DNA from: Ganoderma boninense
Taxonomy: Eukaryota > Basidiomycota > Agaricomycetes > Polyporales > Polyporaceae
Reading direction: 5' to 3'
NCBI GenBank assembly: GCA_002900995.3
Contig: PJEW03000018.1
Location: 1-64,000 of the forward strand
DNA: 64,000 bases
Shown here one piece after another: positions 46,531-58,155 of this stretch. The notes beneath the pieces were generated by a model. That model worked only from the letters and a program-made list of their open reading frames with translations, was not told the origin of the DNA and did no database searches. Each line of letters begins with the position of its first letter. Within the stretch, counting starts at the first letter, position 1. The translations under genes and the position numbers were made by a program.

Positions 46531-47955
46531 ATGCCGAATGCATTCCCCATCGATATTGCCCAACTCGTCGCTCTCTTCCTTGAGAGCATTTTCTATGGTG
46601 AGTGCATCTTGCTCTCCGCCACGCTTGCACTGCTCTACGAAACTCAATATCAGACGCTTGAAGGGATCTATCTCGTGTCCTTCGGGATGTGCATGTACCT
46701 CATGCTCATGAAAGCACGAACTCGGCAGCGCAAGCGCAACTTGTTCCTGGTTGTCGCCCTCCTCTTCTTCGTCTTCGCAACCCTAGATGTTGCCCTTCTT
46801 CTCCGCCATGTTCTGCACGCTTTTGTTTGGTACCACGGGCCTGGTGGCGCCGTCGCCGAATTCTCCGACATTTCTTACTGGCTCAACGCGATGAAGATCG
46901 TCAATTATGTCGCGCAGACAAGCATTGCGGATGGAATGCTGGTAAGTAAGAATCCTCATCCAAGCATCAGGGTTGCTGATTGACAGACATACTAAAGATC
47001 TATCGGTGCTACATCGTGTACAATGACAGCTGGATAGTCACGGCTCCGCTTTGTGTCCTGTGGGTCGCAGGGACAGGTCAGAACATTCATAACTCTTTGG
47101 CTTCGGCTTCTCCGTGTTCTCTGGCTGACTTGAGCTCATCCTCGATTTACAGCCGTGGAAGGGATCACATGCTACATCGAGTTCACGTTGCATGAAAGCA
47201 CGCTCCTCAACACCGCGCGAATCGCGCCATTCATCACGTCCATGATGTCCATCACCCTCGTTCTCAACACAATTGCCACCTGTATCGTACCTCTTACCCC
47301 CCTTCATTTGCCGAGCGCCGCTAATTTATCTACATTTGTAGCTTTGATAGTGCACAAGATATGGTCTATCGAGCGGCAGTCGAGATTCGCATTCGCAAGT
47401 GCGGGCGCGAGCGACACCACGCCGCTGCGGCGCGCGATGCACATCGTCATCGAGTCGGGCCTGATGTACACCGTCAGCGTCGTTATCTTGTTCGTGGTGT
47501 ACCTCGCCTCCAACAATGCTCAGTACGCGGTATCAGATTGTGTAAGCTTCCAACTCCTTCTCATCCTCCGTGGACTTCCCTACTAGAGTTGATGCTGAAA
47601 TGCGATACCTCCTCTAGATAGTCCAAATCATCGTAAGCCCCTTCGTCGTCTGTCACGGAGATTTGAATCCCCGCTAACAAGGATCAACCACAATACACCA
47701 ACACAGGGCATCGCGTTCAACCTGATCATCATCCGCATCGACCAAGGCGGCGCCGTCGAGAGGAGTTTCAGTTCGGATCGCAGCCGGTTCAACAAGCCGG
47801 AACCGGGCTCCCTGCACTTTCGACTCTCTAGGGATGCTGCTACCACTGTGTCGGTCATGGACGTCGGTTCGCCCCGCGACTGTGTAGGGCAGAACGACGC
47901 CATAGCTATGATGGCGTTCAAGTCGGACAGGGAGCCGTCGCGGCCGGCTGTGTAG
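46531..47955 (+). CDS. Seven-pass integral membrane protein, paralogue of the gene at 8010
   Basis: Seven exons join in phase: 46531-46597, 46664-46941, 46998-47076, 47153-47281, 47342-47541, 47618-47632 and 47707-47955; 338 residues. The sixth exon is only 15 nt (IVQII). It aligns with the 8010 gene: ESIFYGIYLVSFGMCMYLML against EAILYGYAVFMFTLAMWILL, IYRCYIVYNDSW against IYRTYVVWQNYL, RRAMHIVIESGLMYT against TPVLRVIIESGAIYS, and IVQIIGIAFNLIIIR against ISPIISIVFNMLIIR. Seven hydrophobic spans are visible, with a short soluble C-terminal tail. It probably sits in a cellular membrane; function unknown, receptor-like only by topology. It is about 36 kb from its relative and in the same orientation. 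Confidence 0.85.
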
Positions 47956-48490
47956 TAGATGCACCGTCCAATACTGCGAGCCGCGGATGCGGACTGGCAG
48001 AAATGCAAATCCCTTATGAACCCCACTGTAGAACTAGCGTGAACAATGCCCTCCCTCGAACTTGATATCGATATCTTGAGAAAAAGTACTGTGGAGCGGC
48101 TCTGTGGACTGCCAGCCACTTTGACGATGCAAGCGAGCGCTGGCATGCTGATGCTGCTTAAGCGCACGTCCGGCTCTCTTTCTTCCTGCCGTCATCTCCG
48201 TCTGCATCTATAGAGCCCTTTGGTTCTTTTCAATTACGCTTCTCATCTTTAACGTCGTAAGCCACCAGGATGTCGCAATCCTGGTCATGCTCTGGGTGCG
48301 GGAACTCGTGTCTTCAACTTGAAGTTAGCGCGTCAGGCACTGGCATGTCCGATTTCCTGCCTTACTTAGTAAGTTAGAAGGCCGCCGGCCGAGCGTTATT
48401 TCCATCATCGAGCCCACCACCATCGTCTGAGGTTCAACTGCATATCCCTGTAGCTCATTAACGACTGCAATAGACAGGGCGCGGCGCATC
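47956..48490. other. Intergenic, nothing recognised
   Basis: 3' flank of the seven-pass gene and promoter of the first monooxygenase. No open frame of note. Confidence 0.4.
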
Positions 48491-50263
48491 ATGTCCATCG
48501 CGAACAGCGAGCCGAAGTTCCGTGTGGCTATCATGTACGTCTCCCCCCCCCGGATATCGATGGAACGCATGGTTATAATGTCAACAACTCTTACAGCGGT
48601 GGTGGGATGGGCGGCCTGGTCCTTGGACTCTGCCTGAAGAAGTACGCTCCAGACGTCCATTTCGACATCTACGAGTCCGCCACTGAGCTCGGCGAGCTCG
48701 GTGCGGGGATGACTATGTCGATGCGCACCTGGTCGATTATCAAGGAGCTTGGCATCGTGGAGGAGCTTCTTCCGACCACCGGTACACAGGCCTTGACAGG
48801 TACGTTGCTCTCGATTGCGATCTTTGTGTCCATGCGGTCGTCTGACATCTGACGTGTCTGGTGCAGGTTCTCCTCTTGTTTACCGGAAGGGCGACGAGGA
48901 CCCCGCTGTCGATGTGTTCGAGCTGCCACAGTGTGCGTTTGATTATTATTTGAGGATGCATGCGGATGGCCAACCTGTGATACCCACAGTGCATGCAGTC
49001 CAGAGGTCGATCCTTCAGCAGGTCCTCACCAAGCACATCGGCGCCGACGAGAGGATTCATTTTTCAAAACGCCTCACCTCATATTCCGACGCCTCCCCCA
49101 CTGGCCCGATTGCCCTCCACTTCAAAGATGGGACCACCGCGACCTGCGACCTCGTTATCGGCAGCGACGGAGTTCGCTCTGCCGTCCGTCGGACCATGTT
49201 CATCGATCTCGCGAATCACGCAGAGAACCACGGCCAGACGGAGGACGCGGCGCGATTGCGTGAGATGGTGGAGCCTGTTTATAGCGGTCAGCTTGCCCAT
49301 CGCGGCATAGCACCCTCCAGTGCGCTCTCGGAGAACGCGTTTGCGCAAACGCGCTTACTTCAGCTCGTATGTGTCCTTCCTTGCTCCGCCCATGCGCACT
49401 GGCTAATCTCCTTCCTGGGCAGTTGATGGGGAAGAACGGGGTTTGTAATTCGCCAGTGTGGCTCTTCGACCGATCGTTGACAAAGTTTGTGTTGCAGGAT
49501 ATCATCATCTACCCTATGGCCGGCGGAAAATCCGTCAACGTATTGGCCATCAGGTATATTCCAGGCCACAGCAAAGTGTTTGACGGCCCGTGGGTGCAGT
49601 CCATGACACAAGATGCCGTTGCGAAGCTGTTCGAAGGGTGGCAGCCCTGGGCTCTGGAGACTATCATGGTAAGTACGGTCTCCTCCTACCAGTGCAGGCA
49701 AAGCAAATGGACGACTGAGAATTGGTATTCTCGACTTACAGGCAGTTGAAAAACCGCTCCGCTGGGCGATGCACACCGTCCCTGAGCTGCCCGCATACGT
49801 CACGGACCGGGTCGCGCTCGTCGGAGATGCGGTATGTACGCCCAGCACATTCCTGCTCCCCGCTCCGCTGACGCTCGTCCAGGCCCATGCCATGCTGCCG
49901 TACCAGGGCGCGGGAGCGGGCCAAGCGTTCGAAGACGGCTTTGTGCTCTCCCTCATCCTCTCCAGCTCCTCCGTCACGCTCTCGAACCTCCCCGCAGCCC
50001 TCAAGGTCTACGACGACCTCCGCCGGCCGTTCTCGCAGGGCGTGCAGCGCGGTTCAGCGCGGAACGGGGAGAATTATCATCTGCGCCGCGCGGGGTCTGG
50101 ATGGGAGAACGTCAGCGAGGAAGACAGTCGGGCAGGACGGTATCCGCACGAGTGGCTGAAGGACATCGCGGAGGACGTGCGGGCACAGATGCGGTGGACG
50201 TTCGAGGCGAACATCGAGGATGACCGTGCGCGTGTGGCGGAGAGGCTTGCGGCGCTCTCATAG
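48491..50263 (+). CDS. FAD-dependent monooxygenase (salicylate hydroxylase-like), copy 1
   Basis: Eight exons join in phase: 48491-48534, 48597-48799, 48867-48932, 48990-49366, 49423-49440, 49498-49668, 49742-49831 and 49883-50263; 449 residues, normal for the family. All three group A flavoprotein signatures are present: the FAD-binding GGGMGG at residues 16-21 with the acidic end of the next strand (DIYES), the DG motif (DLVIGSDGVRSAVRR, near 158-172), and the GD motif (VALVGDAAHAMLPYQGAGAG, near 317-336). The enzyme should use NAD(P)H and O2 to hydroxylate a small, probably aromatic substrate in the cytosol. The substrate is not readable from sequence. The next gene is a tandem copy with the same intron positions. 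Confidence 0.9.
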
Positions 50264-51290
50264 TGACCCATGGGGAGGCCTCACGGCCCGACCGTTCGTC
50301 CAGTCATCATGTAACTTACGTCGATGACACACCTACAGAAGATCGTGCTGGTCTAGGTTCACGGTGTTGTGGATATCGTGGCTCATGTCGACACCGTTCC
50401 ACTCATTCCACGGCTCTCTCTAGGATGGGCCTGTGTATCAGTTAATGGAAATGGTTGAAATATGCGTCGTCGTAGAGCGCACTATAAATCACAGGATGAG
50501 ATGTTAATATGGCGAACTTGAAGTTTCAAAGTTCGCACCCGGAGCTCTTGCAACTCTTGAAGCCTGTTGCCGGTGCATTATCCGGTCCAAACATGTATGC
50601 CAGTAACCGTCCCTCTTGACTGAGAAGTAGTCAAGCCTTAGATTTCAGACCCCAATGGCAGAGAGCACAGGGTGAAAAGTCAACACTCAGAGGTCTGGTC
50701 CTGGCCGGGGTGATGAGTGGTGCTCAGAGAGCTCATGCCTGTAGGCGCCCTCTTAGCGCTTCTGGACGCGGCGCTGGCGTCAGCATTCGTGACCTTTGTC
50801 CCGCACTACCAGCTTGCCTTTCCCACTCATTCTTGCGCCCAGCCCCTACGCTTCTTCTATCTCAGGACACACTCTATAAATCGGATCTGATGCCATGGAA
50901 TAAGTAACGCCTTTGACGAGTTACAACGGCCGCTCCCGACCCAAGCGGGCCATACAGTGACGACTCCCCAACGGCACGAGGGATCGGCGGGCTTTTGGCG
51001 GGCTTGCGTCATGGATCCATGGTGAGAACTCTTTCTCATGCTACTTGTGGGATCAGTAAGTATCACAACATGGCTCTACAAATTTCATATCTTTCCTGAC
51101 TAAGTCGTCCTCGACCACGCCCAGTCCGACGTCCGTGACTCCGGTCATGGGTTCCAGAATACTGCGATAAAAGGTCGGGATTCTAGTGATTGCGCACTGC
51201 GCCGGCTGCAGTATCTAGCGACAGGTCGTACTTAAACGGCCGCTGCGACAGATTCTAAGTAAGGATAGGCACTCCAGATCCACAGACAAC
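50264..51290. other. Intergenic between the two monooxygenase genes
   Basis: About 1 kb without a supportable gene; short frames only. The end carries the TATA-like element of copy 2. Confidence 0.45.
51166..51174 (+). promoter_or_regulatory. TATA-like element of monooxygenase copy 2
   Basis: GATAAAAGG about 120 nt upstream of the ATG at 51291, a usual spacing in this window. Confidence 0.45.
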
Positions 51291-53120
51291 ATGTCTCTCG
51301 CCAACACTGCGCCGAAGTTGCGTGTCGCTATCATGTACGTGGATGCTAGGATATCCAGCGCATTTATCCCTTGCCACGTCGAGTACTGACGGTATCTTGC
51401 AGTGGCGGTGGGATGGGCGGCCTCGTCCTCGGACTCTGCCTCAAGAAGTATGCTCCCGGTGTACATTTCGACATCTATGAGTCCGCCGCTGAGCTCGCCG
51501 AGGTCGGCGCTGGGATCGGCATGTCGCCGCGGATCTGGACGATCATGAGGGATCTCGGTCTCGAAGACGAGCTTCTGACAATCGCCGGCACTGAGGACCG
51601 CGAGGGTACGCTGTTCCCCAGTTGATTCACATACACCGATCCGAGCTTGCAGGGACAGGAATCCCTTTCAGCATCTTCAAAGGCGACGAAGGCCGTCTCA
51701 TAGACGTGATTCAGTTCAAGCAAGGTGAGCCTTACATACCTTTTCCCGTAGACTCGGGCGGCATGGATGACGGATCTGCGATCAGTCCACACGTTCCACA
51801 GATCTATCCTGCAGAAACTGCTCGCCAAGCACCTTGACGCGGGCGACAGAATACACTTCTCGAAACGCCTCGCATCGTACTCGGAGGTATCCCCGACCGA
51901 GCCCATCACGCTCAGTTTCAGAGACGGGACGACCGCGACGTGCGACCTCGTCGTCGGCAGCGATGGGATCCGTTCGGCGGTCCGCCGTACCATGTTCAAC
52001 GACCTCGCTGACGATGCGGAGAACAGCGGCCAGGCCGAGGACGCCGCGCGATTGCGCGCGATGGTGGACCCCGTTTTCTCTGGCCAGGTCGCATATCGCG
52101 GTTTGGCACCGGCGAGCGCGCTCTCTGAGGAGCTCCTGCTGTATGCGCAGATGGGGCCCCGCATCGTACGTACGCCGCATTTTTGGTCGTGACCATCCCA
52201 TCGCTGACGAGTGCTGCCTTGTACAGCTGGTCGGGAAAAATCGGGTGTGTACTAGGACGATTCCTCTGTCTGCGGCGTGCCTGCTAACGGGAGTGATGAC
52301 AGGACATGGTCATCTATCCCGTGTCCGGCGGGAAGTTCGTCAACGTACTAGCCGTCAAGTATAACCCCGGGGCTGGTCCGGTGTATGATGGTCCGTGGTC
52401 GGAGCCCACGACGGTCGAGGTTATCGCGAAGGTATTCGAAGGCTGGGATCCCAGGGCACTCGGTCTGATCCAGGTGCGCTTGAGTGTCAACTTAGCCTCG
52501 TCACAAGGGAAGCTTATGATCGGCTTACTAACTCATTACAGGCAGTGAAGGACCCCTTCTGTTGGGCAATGCACGCAGCCCCGGAGTTACCGACCTATGT
52601 CAACGGTCGCGCAGCGCTGGTCGGAGATGCTGTACGCCTATTTTATGCCTCCCTCCCGTACGATCCTGCCACTAACCATCGTGAATGCCAGGCTCACGCC
52701 ATGCTGCCACACCAAGGCGCAGGCGTCGGCCAAGCGTTCGAGGACGGCTACATCCTCGCGACGATCCTCGCCCACCCGTCCGTCACGCTCCCGAACCTCC
52801 CCACGGCGCTCACCGTGTACGACGACGTGCGGCGCCCGTTTTCGCAGAAGGTCCAGCAGGGCTCGGACAGGAACGGGATGAACTACCAGCTGCGCCGCAA
52901 CGGCTGGGAGGCCGTGAGCGAGGCGGACAGCAGGGCCGGCTGGTACCCGCCGAAACTTCTCGGCATGCTTGCGGAGGAATTGAGGAACCAGATGGGGTGG
53001 ATCTACGAGGCGAGCATCTTGGACGAGCGCGCACGCGTGGAAGAGACGCTCGTGGGGCTCTTTCCTAGATCGCGGCTGGCATACGACCGCACCCGCCAGC
53101 TATGGTACGTGACGTACTGA
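51291..53120 (+). CDS. FAD-dependent monooxygenase (salicylate hydroxylase-like), copy 2
   Basis: Eight exons join in phase at the same positions as copy 1: 51291-51334, 51403-51605, 51653-51724, 51786-52165, 52227-52244, 52303-52473, 52542-52631 and 52692-53120; 468 residues. The FAD motif GGGMGG, the DG motif (DLVVGSDGIRSAVRR) and the GD motif (AALVGDAAHAMLPHQGAGVG) are intact. Four exons have the same length as in copy 1 (44, 203, 18 and 171 nt), and so does the 90-nt exon. The third exon is 6 nt longer and the C-terminus has about 16 more residues (FPRSRLAYDRTRQLWYVTY). The region between the FAD motif and the QxHxxxRSILQ segment is the most diverged, so the two copies may act on different substrates. 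Confidence 0.9.
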
Positions 53121-53704
53121 GGGGCGGCCGCTGTGGCGCCTGCATAATACTTCAACCTCTTTACATAACTTGAGCTCGCTCATAATCCTTGGAATTTACC
53201 AATTTGTTGGCGAAGCGGGCTATGCCTTCACATTAGTCAGAGCCATTGCACAAGTCGTACCACAACTGTACACTGGGGCTAACACTCAAGCTCATCATCG
53301 ACAACGACCCCCGCAAGCAAACATGCGTCGAGGCTGACGGCGTTTAGATGACGCTTCACCTCGTTTTGTAGGTGACCCAAGTCCCACGATATGTTCAGCT
53401 ATTGTGTCTCGTATATGGTATTCATGTTCGCTTAGCGACCAGGACTATAAGTTGACGCTCATATTGCGGTTCGCCGGTCCCTAACTCTGTCCTCAACCAC
53501 CATCATCACCGACTCCAAACCACCACTACCTAGGTTTCTGGCGCGCCTCTATCAAGGGTCGCCGTCTCCATCGTTGAACCACGCGCGACTCGGAATTTTG
53601 CCGGTGATCCAACCACCACTCCAGGTTCGTTCTTCGTTCTTCTCTCAACGTCTAGAGCTCACCAGGGCATCGCCTCAGTGACCCCTCCATTCATCTACGC
53701 GACA
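53121..53704. other. Intergenic, promoter of the first F-box-like gene
   Basis: No open frame of note; the last 250 bases are pyrimidine-rich with ACCACCATCATCACC-type leader sequence. Confidence 0.4.
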
Positions 53705-54990
53705 ATGGGTCAGCTTTGGGAAGTGTAAGTGCAGGTTTTATGTCGTCTCCAGCGACGCTTGATTTGAAGTCAACCACTTGCGTTTCTCCTTACAACAGAA
53801 TCAACGTCGACCGCAGGGAACAAGGCCTCGCCGACAGTGGAAAACTGGGAGAGTTTTTCTTCTCCGACTTGGACTCTTTATACCACTCTCTTCGTATTCC
53901 GTGCCTACCCAAGTACGCTCGCCCCGCTTTTTGGTCCGCCCATGCGCCTTCATTGCTGACCACAGGCTCTCCCAACTTCAGAAAGGTGGACCAGTGGCTC
54001 TCCCGTGGCACATTCGCGATCCAGAAGAAGCCCATCGGACAGTTGTCAACGGAGGTGCTGGACATGATCTTCGAAGCGATCCTGGACAGCTCGAATCAAG
54101 ATTCCACCAATAACTTCCTGGCCTGCATATCCCTTGCGGTCGGCTGCAAGCGGCTGCTCTCCGTGGGGAAGCGCCACATCCTTCGCGCCGTCATCCCGCG
54201 GCGCGCCCGCGCCGCCGACTGTCGCATCGTATGCCTGGGCGGGTACGCGTACAAGGACGACCAAGCGCCGCCAGGAATGTTGACCGACGCGGAGATTAAG
54301 GAACTGGAAACCACCAAGATGCCATATGAACGCGGCGAACCCACCGATGCGGAACTCGCGGTGCGATGTCTCAGCACGTTTGCTTCGGAGCTGTACCAGC
54401 AACAAAGCTGGGTCCAGCGGAAACAGAGCGAGCCAGTGGACGCCTTCATGGATCGCATCCGCGACCGTGACGTCCGCAGGCAGCTCCTCAAGGCGAAGCC
54501 CGAGGACCAGGACCCCGAGCGCGAGCGCGAGGCGACGCTGCGGCGCGACCTCGAGATGATCAACACGCTCGCGTGCACGGGCTACTACGACTCTGATGCT
54601 GAGTACCCCGCGGGCCCGAACGTGCTGTGCAACCTCTCCAAGGGCGAGTGCGTGCGTGAGGCCGCACTCGCGAAGCTCAAGTCGCAGTGGTGCCGCGCCA
54701 CGCTTGCGCATGCGCTGCTGTCACGCATATGCTACTCGCCGGACCCCAGCATGGCGATGGCGTGCAGCGACGAGGTGAAGGAGCGGATCGCGAAGGGACC
54801 GTGGGCGGGCGATCGGTTCAGGATCGTCAGCGCGGGCGACATGCCAGTGTTGCGGGGGGGTACGGACTGGAAGGACGTGACGGAGGACGTTAATCGGATG
54901 TTGCGCCATCTTTGGTGGGAAAATGAGGGGCTCGATGCCGAGGATGGGGAGGAGGGTGAGGATAAGGACGACTCGGGGGTCTCGGAGTAG
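53705..54990 (+). CDS. F-box-like protein with MGQLWEV start, copy 1
   Basis: Three exons, 53705-53724 (20 nt), 53799-53912 and 53982-54990, join in phase to give 380 residues. It opens MGQLWEV-INVDRREQGL followed by KLGEFFFSDL, a start I recall in a large basidiomycete family. An F-box-like segment follows (QLSTEVLDMIFEAILDSSNQ), then NFLACISLAVGCKRLLSVG. The C-terminal half has a conserved-looking block (NVLCNLSKGECVREAALAKL, ARICYSP-type), GPWAGDRFRIVS and DWKDVTEDVNRML, and an acidic tail. If the F-box works, the protein recruits substrates to an SCF ubiquitin ligase; the rest of the protein has no named domain. A tandem copy follows at 55492. Confidence 0.85.
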
Positions 54991-55491
54991 GCTCCGGCGG
55001 ATGCCACTGGCAGTGAGGACTAGGAGGGTTCAACTCCGTTCAACAAATCTTAGTTTCCAGAGATTCCTGTTACAAGAAGGTAAAGTGGATTAAGTAGTAC
55101 GACTAGTAGCTGTATGGTTGTCTTATACGAGCCGTCGTTGCGTGGTAGTATGTGGCAGCTATTGTGTCCCAGATATGGCAAGTGAGTTGTCTTATTGTCC
55201 GGCGCTGTTGACGTTGGCGCGCTTGTTCAACTCTCTTTCCAACCATCATCAGCAATTCTCCCTAGCATTCGTGCTCGTTCAGTGGACAGTCTTGATTTTT
55301 GGTCGCCAGGATAGTATTTAACATCCAGACACACAAATATCACCTCTGCCACTACTTCAAGTTCGTCTGAGCTTCTTTCGGCTCTCAACCCGTGCGTCGT
55401 GCGCACCCGATCGTGACCGTCAGAGCTCATGAGATCATTACTTCAGCGCTCAAGAATTCAACCCCGTCATTTAACGACATCGGACATAGTA
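54991..55491. other. Intergenic between the two F-box-like genes
   Basis: 500 bp. Parts echo the region before copy 1 (for example CTATTGTGTC followed by ATATGG, and the CAACCATCATCAGC-type leader), consistent with a tandem duplication that included the promoter. Confidence 0.5.
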
Positions 55492-56794
55492 ATGGGTCAG
55501 TGTTGGGAGATGTGAGTGCATGTTCTTTCTGTTCTTCGACGCGTGTGGATTTGAGACTGATCTCTTGGGTTTCGCGCCACAGACTCAACGTCGACCGCAG
55601 GGAAATAGGAATCGCCTACGGTGGGAAGCTGGCAGAGCTCTTCTTCTCCGACTTAGGATATTTATACGAGTCTCTCCGTATTCCGCGCCTACCCAAGTAC
55701 ACTTTCTCGCGTTTCGGACTTTCCACAGGTGATGGCCACTAACCGCACCTTATCCAAACTTCAGGGTTGTGGACAAGTGGCTATCCAACGGCACGTCCGC
55801 CATCCAGCCTGAACCCATAGGGGGGCTGCCACCCGAGGTGCTACACTTGTTGTTCGAGGCTATCCTGGACGACACGGAAGGAGACCAATCCGAGAACTTC
55901 CTGACCTGCATATCGCTGGCGATCGGTTGCAAGCGGCTGCTCTCCATCGGCAAGGACCACGTTCTGCGCGCCCTCATCCCACGGTGTGCCCGCGCCGCTG
56001 ACTGTCGCCTCGTGTGTCTCGGAGAGTACGCCGACAAAGATGACCAAGCGCCCCCGGGGATGCTGACGGACGCGGAGATCAAGGAGGTGGAATCGACGAG
56101 GATACTATACAAAGACTTTGAATTCTACGAACGCGACGAAGATGACGAAGACGATGAAGACGACGAACTCAGCGACGATGACCTCCCGGAGCGGTGTCTC
56201 TACAACTTCGCTACCGAGCTTTACCAGGACTACGGCGTCGCACTCGTGAAGCAGAGAAAGGCCTTCACCCTCCTCATGGACCGCATCGGCCGCGCTCACA
56301 GGCAGCTCCTCAACGCTGAGCCCGAGAACCGGCGCCGCCAGGTGGCGCTTGCACGCGACTTCAAAATGCTCAGAACGCTCGCAGGCGCAGGTTCCCGGGT
56401 AGCGTACCCCGCCCGCCCGAACGTGCTGTGCAACATGTCGAAGGGCGAGTGCGTGCGCGAGACCGCGCTCGTGAAGCTCAAGTCGGAGGGCTCGCGCGTC
56501 ACGCTCGCGCACGCGCTGCTCTCGCGCATATGCTACTCGCCGGACCCTAGCATTTCGATGGGGAGCAGGGAGATGGAGGATCGTTTTGCGAAGGGTCCGT
56601 GGGCGGGCGACCGGTTCAGGATTACGAGCGAGAGCGATATGCCGCTCCTGGAGGGGGGTAGGGAGTGGAAGGACGTGACGGAGGAGGCGAATGAGATGCT
56701 GCGCCGTATTTGGAGGGCCTATGACATGACCATAGATGCCGAAGGTGAAGGTGAGAGCGGAGATGAGGAGGGGTCGACCCCGTCTGCGCCTTAG
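55492..56794 (+). CDS. F-box-like protein with MGQCWEI start, copy 2
   Basis: Exons 55492-55511 (20 nt), 55583-55696 (114 nt, as in copy 1) and 55765-56794 join in phase; 387 residues. It opens MGQCWEI-LNVDRREIGI followed by KLAELFFSDLGYLYESLRIP. The F-box-like segment reads GLPPEVLHLLFEAILDDTEG. Compared with copy 1 it has an acidic insertion (ERDEDDEDDEDDELSDDD) before the region LYNFATELYQDYGVALVKQR and keeps NVLCNMSKGECVRETALVKL, LLSRICYSPDPS, GPWAGDRFRITS and EWKDVTEEANEML. The two copies are clearly recent enough to align along their length but have diverged at many positions. Confidence 0.85.
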
Positions 56795-58155
56795 TTGTCA
56801 GCCTTCCAACGTGGGATGGTATAGTCTACTTGTCGTCACGGGAGGACTCCTTATCTGGGGGAAGATCGTCAACATCCTCGCGATGAAGTATATCTCTGGC
56901 CATGACAGGATGTAAGGTGGTCCGTGCGTGTATTTTACGACCGGTCTGCGCGATTTGTCGCGGCCAGGAGCGTACCTCGGAGATATGTCGCGTTCTCACA
57001 ATAGCAGCCTCCGCATTCCTTGCCGTTTGTAATGACTGACGCAGTCGTGCTTCTCTGCATGCAAGTCTGCACGATGTGTGTCGTATTCTTGTCACTATTA
57101 TGCATGGACGCTCGACAGTGAGATATCGCGACACGAGGCCATCGATCTTTCCACCGTAGGAGCTCGACGATCGAGCGCTAGCTCGGGTTGCAGATCCCCG
57201 AGGTGCGTGGACATGTACTTCCGATGTTATGTGGACTCACATGCATCGGATGGGACACCGGACTCAGTTTCCAGCTTCGTGGCGGGTCTGAATCGCCAAC
57301 TTACACCGTGGTCGCGGCATGTCCGCGCCGAAATATGTTTTGAACGAATGACAAGCGCGGCCAGTGGGCAGCCATGGATGACACAGTGCTCGCGTTGTGA
57401 CGTATAATGGAAGCCAGGCCAGGCATCGGTCCCATTGTTGATGTTCGACTTTGAAGGTCTCACCTCAAATACATCATAGGTTGTTGAGGCAAAGGCCGCG
57501 TTAACAAAGAGTCGCAGGGGACGATCGATACGTGGACCGATGCATAGAGTGAACTCTGATCCTGACCATGCCACAAACGTGTGCCAGAGTCTTCTTATAT
57601 GGGACCCCGGTCCACAGACAGTCTCGCTCCAGTCCTCTACTCGCTCCCTCCCTCGTATGTTTTCAGATACATGTTCGCCAGGCATATCGGGACTAATATT
57701 GCTCCCGTATCATGCAGTGAGCGAGAATTCAAGGTTCATTCAGGTAGTCTGTATACCTCGTTGTAGGTCCCTCGGATCTAGGTCGGCTATAAGTTGAGGA
57801 ACGCGCCTTCAAGTTTGGTGAGCAAACATACACTATCTTTGCGATATACAATGCCGACTTTAACACCTGCGATTAGGTCTCAAGGGCACGGCACTGCCGG
57901 AGCTGCCGGATCTCTATCCCGTTCATTTCTGGCAAGTCTCTATTTGGGATGGACGATTCTTGGCGCCGCCGGCGCTTGTGGTGATTCTGATTCCTCTCAT
58001 CTCGCTCGAACAGCCAGCAACAGCGGGACGCTCGACAAGCATTGCTCAAGTTGAGAAGAACATAGTACCTGCCACCGTGTGAGTGAAACCAGCTGGTCTT
58101 CTCACACCTACAAACCATAATCTGACGCACCCCTGGCTTCTCTGAAGATCACGAC
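56795..58155. other. Intergenic, nothing firm
   Basis: Several frames of 60-150 codons on both strands without protein-like pattern. CTATAAG at 57787-57793 could be a TATA box for the HET gene, but it is about 365 nt from the ATG. Confidence 0.4.

Noticed and set aside
48867..49366. Treating this as one exon of monooxygenase copy 1
   Set aside because: The frame is open, but an in-phase 57-nt intron (48933-48989) sits at the same position as an intron copy 2 needs; removing it gives matching QLHAVQRS and QVHTFHRS segments and a normal protein length.
51725..51785. A frameshift or pseudogene in monooxygenase copy 2
   Set aside because: The apparent frame change is explained by a phase-1 intron with GTGAGC and TCAG ends, shared with copy 1.
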